Shown one piece after another: positions 1-12,600 of a DNA stretch of 64,000 nucleotides. This DNA comes from Bathymodiolus brooksi (lineage: Eukaryota > Mollusca > Bivalvia > Mytilida > Modiolidae): positions 74,114,829 through 74,178,828 of the forward strand of contig OY804588.1 in the NCBI GenBank assembly GCA_963680875.1. Reading direction: 5' to 3'. Position 1 is the stretch's first letter; each line of letters starts with the position of its first letter. The notes under the pieces are model-generated. The model was not told the origin of the DNA and made no database searches. It was given only the letters and a program-made list of their open reading frames with translations. A program made the translations under genes and the position numbers.

Positions 1-1048
1 TTCAATGTTAAACTAAGTCCTGCCGTAGCCGCCATTTTGAATTTCATACCGGAACAAAAAACGTAAAGTTTGTAGAGGACCATCTAATGAACATTCTTGT
101 ACAGTTTGGCTTTAATCATATTTGTAGTTTCTGAGTAGAAGGCATTTGAATATTTTCCCATAGGGTCCAATGTTAAACTAAGTCCTGCCGTAGCCGCCAT
201 TTTGAATTTCATATCGGAACAAAAAACCTTACGATTGTAGAGGACCATCCAATGAACATTCATGTACAGTTTGGCTTTAATAATATTTGTAGTTTCTGAG
301 AAGAAGGCATTTGAACATTTTCCCATAGGGTCCAATGTTAATCTATGTCCTGCGGTGGCGGCCATCTTGGATTTCCGACCGGCATAAAAAACAGAAAATT
401 TGTAGAGGACCTTCCAATGATCATTCCTGGGCAGTTTAGTTTCAACTGTCCAAGTGGTTTCAGAGAAGAAGCATTTTGAAACATTTTCCCATAGGGTCCA
501 ATGTTAAACTAAGTCCTGCCGTAGCCGCCATTTTGAATTTCATATCGGAACAAAAAACCTTAAGATTGTAGAGGACCATCCAATGAACATTCATGTACAG
601 TTTGGCTTTAATCATATTTGTAGTTTCTGAGAAGAAGGCATTTGAACATTTTCCCATAGGGTCCAATGTTAATCTATGTCCTGCGATGGCGGCCATCTTG
701 GATTTCCGATCGGCATAAAAAACAGTAACTTGGTAAAGGACATTCCAATGATCATTCCTTTACAGTTTGGGTTCAGTCAGTTCATTAGTTTCAGAGAAGA
801 AGATCTTTGAAATTTCAGCCAATCAGAGCATATTATTGGCCCTGGCAGCCATATTGAATATCCGACTGGAACGAAAAACAGTAACTTTGTAGAGGACCAT
901 CCAAGGAACATTCCTGCTAAGTTCGGTTCCAATCGGCCAAGTGGTTTCGGAGAAGAAGCTTGAAATGTGAAAAGTTTACAGACGACAGACGACGGACGCC
1001 AAGTGATGGCAATAGTTCACCTGGACCTTTGGTCCAGGTGAACTAAAA
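1..1048 (+). mobile_element. tandem-core cassette element, 3' part (~165-bp units)
   Basis: About six diverged copies of a ~165-bp unit (TGTAGAGGACCATCCAATGA ... CCGCCATTTTGAATTTC) followed by a tail: AAATGTGAAAAGTTTACAGA, CGACGGACGCCAAGTGATGG, and the hairpin TTCACCTGGACC / GGTCCAGGTGAA near 1016-1045. The same tail ends the cassette at 28540-30415. Short ORFs inside (84-365, 460-696) are repeat translations, not genes. The element continues off the left edge. The layout recalls non-autonomous bivalve pearl-type elements, an assignment made from structure only. Confidence 0.7.
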
Positions 1049-1415
1049 AGTCTCTCAGAAATCTACATGTATTTATACACATTATTCTATTTATAGTACC
1101 AGATAACTATAAATACAGACAAGTTAATACAAAGTTGCTTATGAGGTCAATTTCTACTAATTCTATTAATGATTTAAAAGAAAAAGAGAGATTATAATAT
1201 ATAATATCCCCTTAAGACAATAAAGATATAATACAATATTATTCCCCAATCTTAGAGCATTGATAGATTAAACAATATTATCCCCCAACCTTAGAGCACT
1301 GATAGATTATACAGTATTATCCCCCAACCTTAGAGCACTGATCATAAACTAGTTTGTTCTTGTAGGATTATCATTGGTAACTTTATAACCTCAACCATAA
1401 ACTAGTTCTGCTGTC

Positions 1416-3245
1416 TCAAATATAATCATAAACTAGACCATCACCTTTGTGCTCAGCAATGTCATTCCAGACATAAACTAGACCATCACCTTTGTGTTCA
1501 GCAATGTCACTCCAGACATAAACTAGACCATCACCTTTGTGCTCAGCAATGTCATTCCAGACATAAAATAGACCATCACCTTTGTGTTCAGCAATGTCAC
1601 TCCAGACATAAACTAGACCATCACCTTTGTGTTCAGCAATGTCACTCCAGACATAGACTAGACCATCACCTTTGTGCTCAGCAATGTCACTCCAGACATA
1701 AACTAGACCATCACCTTTGTGTTCAGCAATGTCACTCCAGATATAAACTAGACCATCACCTTTGTGTTCAGAAATGTCACTCCAGACATAAACTAGACCA
1801 TCATCGTTGTGTTCAGCAATGTCACTCCAGACATAGACTAGACCATCACCTTTGTGTTCAGCAATGTCACTCCAGACATAAACTAGACCATCACCTTTGT
1901 GTTCAGTAATGTCACTCCAGACATAAACTAGACCATCACCTTTGTGCTCAGCAATGTCACTCCAGACATAAACTAGACCATCACCTTTGTGCTCAGCAAT
2001 GTCACTCCAGATATAAACTAGACCATCACCTTTGTGTTCAGAAATGTCACTCCAGACATAAACTAGACCATCATCTTTGTGTTCAGCAATGTCACTCCAG
2101 ACATAGACTAGACCATCACCTTTGTGCTCAGCAATGTCACTCCAGACATAAACTAGACCATCACCTTTGTGTTCAGAAATGTCACTCGACATAAACTAGA
2201 TCATCATCTTTGTGTTCAGCAATGTCACTCCTGACATAAACTAGACCATCATCTTGTGCTCAGCAATGTCACTCCAGACATAGACTAGACCATCACCTCT
2301 GTGTTCAGAAATGTCACTCCAGACATAAACTAGACCATCACCTTTGCATTCAGCAATGTCACTGCAGACATAAACTAGACCATCATCTTTGTGCTCAGCA
2401 ATGTCACTCCAGACATAAACTAGACCATCATCTTTGTGCTCAGCAATGTCACTCCAGACATAAACTAGACCATCACCTTTGTGTTCAGAAATGTCATTCC
2501 AGACATAAACTAGACCATCATCTTTGTGTTCAGCAATGTCACTCCAGACATAAATTAGACTATCACCTTTGTGTTCAGAAATGTCACTCCAGACATAAAC
2601 TAGACCATCACCTTTGTGTTCAGCAATGTCACTCCAGACATAAACTAGATCATCACCTTTGTGTTCAGCAATGTCACTCCAGACATAAACTAGACCATCA
2701 TCTTTGTGCTCAGCAATGTCACTCCAGACATAAACTAGATCATCACCTTTGTGTTCAGAAATGTCACTCCAGACATAAACTAGACCATCACCTTTGTGCT
2801 CAGCAATGTCACTCCAGACATAAACTAGACCATCACCTTTGTGCTCAGCAATGTCACTCCAGACATAAACTAGACCATCACCTTTGAGTTCAGCAATGTC
2901 ATTCCAGACATAGACTAACATAGAACCCTAGAAATGTCACTCTAGACATAAACTAGACCATCACCTTTGTGTTCAGCAATGTCACTCCAGACATAAACTA
3001 GACCATCCATCACCTTTGAGTTCAGCAATGTCATTCCAGACATAGACTAACATAGAACCCTAGAAATGCCACTCCAGATATAAACTAGACCATCACCTTT
3101 GAGTTCAGCAATGTCATTCCAGACATAGACTAACATAGAACCCTAGAAATGTCATTCCAGACATAAACTAGACCATCACCTTTGAGTTCAGCAATGTCAT
3201 TCCAGACATAGACTAACATAGAACCCTAGAAATGTCACTCTAGAC
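1416..3245. repeat. 45-bp minisatellite, ~34 copies plus ~86-bp variant units
   Basis: Plus-strand unit ACATAAACTAGACCATCACC then TTTGTGTTCAGCAATGTCACTCCAG. The minus strand is open over most of the array and repeats a 15-residue unit (SDIAEHKGDGLVYVW) because 45 is a multiple of 3. From 2925 to 3245 the period changes to ~86 bp, with an added CATAGACTAACATAGAACCC block. No splice-competent exon or homologue is recognised, so it is called a repeat. Each minus-strand unit holds an AAAG|GTGATG donor-like string. Confidence 0.88.
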
Positions 3246-3505
3246 ATAAACTAACATAGAACCCTATAGTGCACAACTAGATTGCTACACCCCAAAGGTC
3301 AAAGTACATACCAGCCAACTCACAGGATTCAAGGGTAGAAACCAGGAATTCAACTCTTCAACCAATGCAAGTATTTTCAGTTAAGAGTGCTTAAACAACC
3401 TTCGGTTTTAAAGTTCCAAGTTAAAAGCTAAAGGACGCAGACGATGATACTTCTGCCACTGACAACCTCTGGTCCAGGTTAGCTAAAAAGCTTTTATTCA
3501 TCTTT

Positions 3506-3602
3506 TCAGGTGGTTTTCTCCGAGTACTCCCGTTTCCTCCACCTATAAAACTGACTGCCACGACATAGCTGAAAGTGGTATTAGACAACATAACCCTAAC
3601 CA
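3506..3602 (+). mobile_element. SINE fragment (central and 3' domain)
   Basis: Matches the conserved part of the window's SINE family (TTTCTCC..TACTCC..TTTCCTCCACC..TAAAACTGAC..GCCACGA...). It has lost the ATATTGTTG stretch and ends CATAACCCTAACC, 9 bp from the exon 18 donor on the opposite strand. Confidence 0.75.
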
Positions 3603-3611
3603 AAAATGTAC

Positions 3612-3689
3612 CTCTAAAGCCTGGTTTTTTTCTCTTAACTTTTCTTGTAGTTCTTTCATCCACATATCTGCTGATTTTTTCTCTTCTTC
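3612..3689 (-). CDS. CDK5RAP2: exon 18: coiled coil (leftmost seen)
   Basis: 78 nt, 26 codons, phase 0 to 0. The acceptor is ACTAATTTTAG|GAA and the donor is TTAGAG|GTACAT. It reads [20 protein letters not shown], then KNQALE. A SINE fragment ends about 9 bp beyond the donor. No further exon was found between here and the left edge, so the next exon is outside the window or too divergent to see. Confidence 0.85.
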
Positions 3690-6600
3690 CTAAAATTAGT
3701 TTTAAATAGAAAAAAAATATCATTAATGCAACAATAATTGACTTAAGGCTATCAATATCTTTTACTATTATAATTATTATATGTTACTATAGTAACTGAG
3801 TAATAAACTAGGAAGAACTGTTTTAGATACCTAAAACTTATGTCTCCCCTTAATGCGGCCATCTGTACAACAATAAGTTACACATTATGAGTTGAATGAT
3901 ACAATTTAAAAAACAATTATTTGACCTTGAGGTCAAAGGTCAAGGTCCCACAAAGGTCAATACGGTATGTGACACACTGCCTTATGGTCATGCACCCACA
4001 TACCAAATATCACTGACCTATCTCGAAAGACAAAAATGTTATGGCCCGGACAAGAAAATACTATTTAAAAAACAACTATTTGACCTTGAGGTCAAAGTCC
4101 CATGAAGGTCATTACGGTACGCAACACACCACCTTATGGTCATGCATATACAAACTATCTGTCCATGAAGTTTTGTTGGATTTATTTGAATTATTTGACC
4201 TTGAGGTCAAAGGTCAAGGTCCCACTAAGGTAATTATGGTACGTGACACACAGCCTTATGGTCATGCACCCACATACCAATTAACATTGACCTACCTCGA
4301 AAGACAAAAAAGTTATGGTCTGGACAAGCTTCGCTGAGAAGAATCGGAAGCGGAAGAAGTGGAAGAAGAAGAAAAAATCAGACTAAAATAATGTCTCCCT
4401 TCGTTCGAAGGGGAGACATAATAACTGTCTTACTTTACTGTTTTTGTTTGATGTCCAGCAATAACTAATTATTCCCGCGGTATACTACATGTAGCACTAA
4501 AAACTGTTAGTGAATATGGATGTACAGTGCTCCCTCGTTAAACCGCCACCTTCTGTGCAGTCGGTTTGGCGATAAACTGAGGGACATTGAAAACCGGAAG
4601 TTATGTGATCATATGAAAAGATCAACTTTCAACTCGATGGACATGCATTTTGCACTTGTACAAATACATAAGTATAAATAAAACATGTTTAATAAATAAA
4701 TAAATTAGAATAATCATATTCACATCGGAAATGTCCTGTACAGTTTGCAGATCTTTGTCAATATTGACAAATTCTTGAAACGTCATTTGTAGCTCGGGAC
4801 ATCAAGGTTATTATAAACATGTGACAGCAACAGTTCATTTTCATTTGTGGGGTTATTGGAAGATCCCATTTAATTGTCAAATTATCAGCAATTTGTTGTT
4901 ATGTTATTTTTGGATTTTCCTTTGCATAACTTATAATTGCACGTTTTTGTTTGTCGTCTAATTAATTACGCTTTCTCTTCAAACTAATTAAATTACAAAT
5001 TTTACTCAGGATTAAAAATACAAATGTAATAACTAGAAAAGTAAATACAGGTAATTATTCTAATCAAAACAACTGATCACCTGTTCTGACCCTCAACTAT
5101 GAGATCAATGACCATGTCCGATGACCAGTTTTGACATTCCATAATTACCGATCAATACACAGCTGTCAAAAGGTAGTTGTGGGCGGTGCGAACGGGGGAA
5201 TTTAAATTGGTTTTACGACTTTTGTGTCTGAAAACCTGTGGCGGATGCCGGTAGCTGAGTTTGGTAATATGACGGGGTATTTTTAATGGGGGGAAATCGG
5301 GAGACGAGAATTTTGGCAATAGGCGAGGTTGGCGATAAAATGGGGGGGGGGGGGGGGGGGGTGATAGACCGAGGGAGCACTGTAGTGAAAAATATCTGTT
5401 TGAATTTAGTGTGTAACTGTCAAACTAATAACTGGTTCTTTTCATCGTCTGTTTTGGTTATGCTGGATGTGTGGTGAATTTCAATGTTCATGTTAATATA
5501 ATATGAATAAACCTTATCTGACACAATTTAAATTGTTATTTGTATATTTGTTGATTATTTAAAAAAAAACTAGTATTACTGTGAGCACAGCTCACTAAGA
5601 TATACCCCCCGCTCCCCACATCTGTCCAACCTATTTCCATAACCAAAACATTACTGATTGTTCTGACCAAAAATGAAAGGGATCCTCCTCTCTTCACCGG
5701 TAAGCTGCTGATAAAATTTCAAAACATTCTGAGAAACACTACTCAAGTTATCATACGACATAGGGTAAAAATCCTATTTTCCGTCATATCATGTCCAATA
5801 ACTCTGGAACGGCAAAAGTGAAAATCGTCAAAAATGAAAGGGATCCTCCTCTCTTCACCAGTAAGCAGCTGATAAAATTTTAAAACATTCTGAGAAACAC
5901 TACTCCAGTTATCATACAACATAGGGTAAAAATCCTATTTTCCGTCATATCAAGTCCAATAACTCTGGAACGGCAAAAGTGAAAATCGTCAAAAAAGAAA
6001 GGGATCCTCCTCTCTTCACCAGTAAGCAGCTGATAAAATTTTAAAAGATTCTAAGAAACACAACTCAAGTTATCATACGACATAGGGTAAAAATCCTATT
6101 TTCCGTCATATCAAGTCCAATAACTCTGGAACGGCAAAAGTGAAAATCGTCAAAAATGAAAGGGATCCTCCTCTCTTCACCGGTAAGCTGCTGATAAAAT
6201 TTCAAAACATTCTGAGAAACACTACTCCAGTTATCATACGACATAGGGTAAAAATCCTATTTTCCGTCATATCAAGTCCAATAACTCTGGAACGGCAAAA
6301 GTGAAAATCGTCAAAAAAGAAAGGGATCCTCCTCTCTTCACCAGTAAGCAGCTGATAAAATTTTAAAAGATTCTAAGAAACACAACTCAAGTTATCGTAC
6401 GACATAGGATTTGTCTACAGACGGACGGACAGACATGGTGAAACCAGTATATCCCCCTACAACTTCGTTGCGGGGGGTATAAAAACCAGTTAGAATGATT
6501 TTAATTTCATTTCTCTGATTTCCAAGATAAAGATTCTAGTTTTGTACCTTTGTAGATGTATTTAAACAAAGCATAAACGTTATGACGTTGTCTTGTTGTT

Positions 6601-9600
6601 TTTTGGTATCTCTTAGCAGTTTATGTTTTGCAACTGACGAAGACGGTTGTGCTGTCGAAGATTTTTGCAATACTTTGTTTAAATATGTTTATAATTCCAT
6701 GAAGAAATATTTTGTTTGTTTGTAGATGTAGATAAAGATTCTAGTATCTTACCTTTGTAGATGTAGATAATCCCATACAATACTGAATTTGTTTGTCTTT
6801 CTCCTGCAGACTTTCTGTCAAACTCTTCACTAACTCATCTTTACCCTTAACTTGCTTCTGAGCATCTTCATATAAATTCTACAATACAAACATCAATTAT
6901 TATAAAAAGTCTAAAACCACTTGGCTGCTTGCCTTTTTATTTTTGTTTTTATATACAGGGTCAAAGTTCAGACAGAAATCATCTAAACAATTGTTAGTAC
7001 ATAAGTAATAATAAAATTATCTCTACATCAATCTGATCTTTAAAAGACAATTTTATTTTTACAATAACATCTAATTCAAACCTGGTCTAAACCTAGAATA
7101 CACAGGGGATTTGCAACTGCCTATGCAATCAGTGCCTGATCTTTTTGTCAATATTTAGACAATAAAAATATATTTAAATTACTAAAGTTGTGAGTTTGAA
7201 TACCACCCATGGCGTGATGTACTCGATACAACATTATGTGATAAAGGTTTTCAGTGACATGCAAAAGGTCTATGATTTTCTCCTGGTGCTCTGGTTTCCT
7301 CCATCCAATAAAACTGACCACCACGATATAGCTGAAATATTGTTGAAAGTGGTGTTAAATACCATAACACTAACCCTAGAATACATGGACTACATACATG
7401 TGTCACAGTGGTGTATATGCATACATTTTTTAGATTGTATTTTTTGTATTTTATTTAATTTTTATTAATATTATTAAGAGAATTATTTTAAAAAAAATAT
7501 TTGTTTAAAAAAAAAAGACATTTATTAATTTGCATTAATGGTTAAAAGTTTTGATACAATTAGGAGCACATGTCATATTGTCATTTTCTAATCAATTTAA
7601 CTTTTTGATCATTACTTACTATTATTCAAAGTTGTCTTAATTAAGCTTTTGATGTTGAAATTATTTAGATCTGACAGTGAATTATATTTTATTGTGTTAA
7701 TTAGAGTAATTCTTGTATGACATGTTAATCTGAGTATTTTTATAATTTGGTATAAATAGAATAGAAATCTTAGGTTAGGAGTCAGTGTTTGGGAAGTAGA
7801 AATTTTAGTTTAGGAGTCAGTGTTTGGGAAGCATCTTTGATCACGCTTACCCTGTAGAAGTAGTTGGCCTACAAGGACTGTCGATCGGTCAGCGAATATA
7901 TTTGTTATGTAAAATAAATTGCTAAAATTTGTTTGCGTTTTAGCTATGTCTACTATGATAATATAAGTCTAACGATAGACTGACCCCTTGTCCCGTTGTT
8001 TGTGCACTCTTTGCAACGTGCACTGGACTTCGGTGACACATGTCCCCTGAAGAACACTAACCCTAGAATATATGGAATACATACACATTGAGCCCCCCAG
8101 GCCCTACCCTAGAATACATACACATTGAGCCACCCTGGCCCTACCCTAGAATACATACACATTGAGCCACCCAGGCCCTACCTTAGAATACATACACATT
8201 GAGCCACCCAGGCCCTACCCTAGAATACATACAATACATGGACTATATACATGTCCCCTGAAGCAAGTATTTTATTTTTACTAATTCATTACTGACCTTT
8301 TGAATAAACGTTTAGATTTACAGCCACAAAATATTGCTTGAAATTCTAACGATGATCACAAAATTCATTAAATAAACGCCTCGTCATTGACCACAATTAT
8401 TATTTTCCTTGACAAAAACTGACCAAATTATAACATGACAATACAAAATGTACTATAATAATGTATTGTTCTTAAACTGTGCTTTAAATATAACATCAAT
8501 AGGCCAAGCAAAACAATTGTCAACTCACATTAATATTCATCAACAATTACCCCAAAAAAATGTAAAAAAAAAAATTATAAACAAAAAAAACCATTTTCAG
8601 AGGCAATGAACTTCAATGAACTTATCATTGAAAAATTACCACTTTTTTTTTACTTCAGGTTAAAAACAAAGTTAAGAATAATGTCACATGAAACAAAGAA
8701 TTAATTTAAATCCAGATAGACACACCTGAACCATCATCTAATAATTATAACAATAATTAAATACCATGTACAACATCAATGAGTATCAAGTTGTCCATTT
8801 AAACAGTGACTTGGCACAAAAATAGATTAATCTGATGTTAAACCTAGGACTACTTATAAAGCTATCTAAAATATCACATGTGTTTATAATGACACAAACT
8901 AAACAGTGCACAGTGCACTCAACCAATTAACACAGATAACTGCAGTTTTTAATACTAAACATTTTTTTGAATTAATTATAGTAAAACCTAAGTATAAACT
9001 TACTTGATAATGTTTACTGTGGCTGGCTGGACCAATATCTTTCTTTAACTGCCTCTGCAATCCCTAAAATAATCAATTGTCATCCATTAATGTTAGATTC
9101 ACAAGACATATTTAACACCATATGTTCAATACTTTAGAAAGGACCATTTAAGACAATAGAATGTGACTTTAAATTATATCTTACAAGATCTAAAGAAGAA
9201 TGGTCTGTAATGAATTGCTAGATTATGGAAGAATGGTATGTAATGAATTGCTAGAATAGGGAAGAATGGTCTGCAATGAATTGCTAGATTATGGAAGAAT
9301 AGTCTGTAATGAATTGCTAGATTATGGAAGAATGGTCTGTAATGAATTGCTAGAATAGGGAAGAATGGTCTGTAATGAATTGCTACATTGGGGAAGAATG
9401 GTATGTAATAAATTGCTAGATTATGGAAGAATGGTCTGTAATGAATTGCTAGATTATGGAAGAATGGTATGTAATGAATTGCTAGAATAGGAAAGAATGG
9501 TCTGCAATGAATTGCTAGATTATGGAAGAATAGTCTGTAATGAATTGCTAGATTATGGAAGAATGGTCTGTAATGAATTGCTAGATTGGGGAAGAATAGT

Positions 9601-12600
9601 ATGTAATAAATTGCTAGATTATGGAAGAATGGTCTGTAATGAATTGCTAGAATAGGGAAGAATGGTTTGCAATGGATTGCTAGATTATGGAAGAATGGTC
9701 TGTATGAATTGCTAGATTAGGGAAGAATGGTCTGTAATGAATTGCTAGATTATGGAAGAACGGTCTGTAATTAATTACTAGATTAGGGAAGAATGGTCTG
9801 TAATGGATTGCTAGATTATGGAAGAATGGTCTGTAATGAATTGCTAGATTAGGGAAAAATGGTCTGTAATGAATTGCTAGATTATCGAAGAACGGTCTGT
9901 AATTAATTACTAGATTAGGGAAGAATGGATCTGTAATGAATTGCTAGTTAGGGAAGAATGGTCTGTAATGAACTGCTAGATTATGGAAGAATGGTCTGTA
10001 ATGAATTACTAGATTAGGGAAGAATGGCCTGTAATGAATTGCTAGATTAGGGAAGAACTGTCTGTAATGAATTGCTAGATTGGGGAAGAATGGTCTGTAA
10101 TGAATTGCTAGATTGGGGAAGAATGGTCTGCAATGAATTGCTAGATTGAAGAAGAATGGTCTGCAATGAATTGCTAGATTAGGGAAGAATGGTCTGTAAT
10201 GAATTACTAGATTAGGGAAGAATGGTCTGTAATGAATTGCTAGATTAGGGAAGAATGGTCTGTAATGAATTACTAGATTATGGAAGAACGGTCTGTAATT
10301 AATTACTAGATTAGGGAAGAATGGTCTGTAATGAATTGCTAGATTAGGGAAGAATGGTCTGTAATGAACTGCTAGATTATGGAAGAATGGTCTGTAATGA
10401 ATTACTAGATTAGGGAAGAATGGCCTGTAATGAATTGCTAGATTAGGGAAGAACTGTCTGTAATAAATTGCTAGATTGAAGAAGAATGGTCTGTATGAAT
10501 TGCTAGATTAGGGAAAAATGGTCTGTATGAATTGCTAGATTAGGGAAGAATGGTCTGTATGAATTGCTAGATTAAGGAAGAATGGTCTGCAATGAATTGC
10601 TAGATTAGGGAAGAATGGTCTGTAATGAATTACTAGATTAGGGAAGAACTGTCTGTAATGAATTGCTAGATTATGGAAGAATGGTCTGTTTGAATTGCTA
10701 GATTAGTAAAAAATTGTCTGTATGAATTGCTAGATTAGGGAAGAATGGTCTGTATGAATTGCTAGATTAGGGAAGAATGGTCTGTAATGAATTGCTAGAT
10801 TAAGGAAGAATGGTCTGTAATGAATTGCTAGATTAGGGAAGAATGGTCTGTATGAATTGCTAGATTAGGGAAGAATGGTCTGTAATGAATTGCTAGATTA
10901 AGGAAGAATGGTCTGTAATGAATTGCTAGATTATGAAGGAATGTTGTAGTACTTAATTTAGAGATGAATACTATGTACTTACATCAACAGCATCTTCACT
11001 TTGTTTTAATGCATTCTCTGCCTTGGTCAATAGATCTCTAAAACTCTCTAATTCTCCCTCTTTCTTTCCCAATGTTCTCATCAGTTTCTGTGGATACAGA
11101 TCATAATAATAGTCACTTTCATAACAAACAAATGATGTTGAGTTGTCATTTAAATCACCTCTAAAACTATATAAAGACATGTCATCATCAAATCCTCGTA
11201 AAATTTTCTCCTCTTCTGCAAGTGTCTCATTCCACAAACTTTCCATCAAGACAAATATCTTATAAATAATAAATATCACAAACTTTCCATCAAGACAAAT
11301 ATCTTATAAATAATATCACAAACTTTCCATCAAGACAAATATCTTATAAATAATATCACAAACTTTCCATCAAGACAAATATCTTATAAATAATATCACA
11401 AACTTTCCATCAAGACAAATATCTTATAAATAATATCACAAACTTTTCATCAAGACAAATATCTTATAAATAATATCAGTGTGATATTTTTTCTAATTAT
11501 TCCTATTACTTGTAGCTTTCTTTATTATAATTAACTTTTATACATAATTGATGCTTTTTTAAAACACCTTCCTAATTTGTTACAGGTATATAATGTAAGA
11601 ATGTGTATTATTTCTCAAGTGTATGTAGTCTTGTATGACATGCACAGGCCTATTACCTCAACACATATAATGTTTTTTCAAATAATGCCAAGAGAAAAAG
11701 AACGTGTCAGTTATATACAGAACCATGTGTGACGTATTTTTCCCTGGCTTCTAAACCATAACAGTACTCTCATTATAATCCCTATTTAAAATTCACACGT
11801 TGATTGCAATTTTTAACTTTTGAAGTTCAATATTTAATTAGATTAAGAAGATTAAAATTCAGTGATACATAATTTTACAACAATATTTATTTTTCAAGGT
11901 TGTAAAGAGATTCACATACTAAACTGTTATTAATTAAGTTTACTTCTTTTAAACAAGCACAAAAATGAAAAAAACACATGTCTGTCAAATTTTTCTTCAA
12001 AAACATTTTTTTTATTTAATCAATATAAAAAGTTCTACATATAATATCTTTAACACTAATTTTAATTTAAAACCATGAAAACTATAATTACACAAGGATT
12101 ACTAATGTGAATAGATACCTAAATCAACTTAATCCACCTGGATTAAATAGGATCAGGATTCTTTGTTAATTTACAAACAAAACTGGGCAAAATTTGATTA
12201 TAATCAAGTAAAACTGTGTTTCAAACTTAAGGGGGTGAATTTCTATGTTAAATTACATACAAAAACTTGTCAATATTTGTATAATTTATCTACTATTGTT
12301 GATTCAAGTAACAAATATAAAATAAATTCTCCCTAAGAAGAAGAAACTCTCCTTTCAAAATATATTTAAGATCTTTTCAGCATTACACGTATCAAAAGAA
12401 ATATTCATACACTTCAATAAAAATATAAATATATGATCTAAGTAATCACCACTGCAGAAGAAAAATTCTGACAGCTTTAAATTTGTGCATAATTTCCATG
12501 CATTTTAGGTATTTTATCATGTCGGTCGGTACACACTAACGCATTGAGAATTATCTCATTTTTTTCTCAAATTAGTTTATTCTCTTAACAGGATAAGGTT

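Noticed and set aside
3421..3723. 100-codon minus ORF
   Set aside because: It overlaps exon 18 in a different frame and runs through a SINE; the spliced exon 3612-3689 explains the coding signal better.
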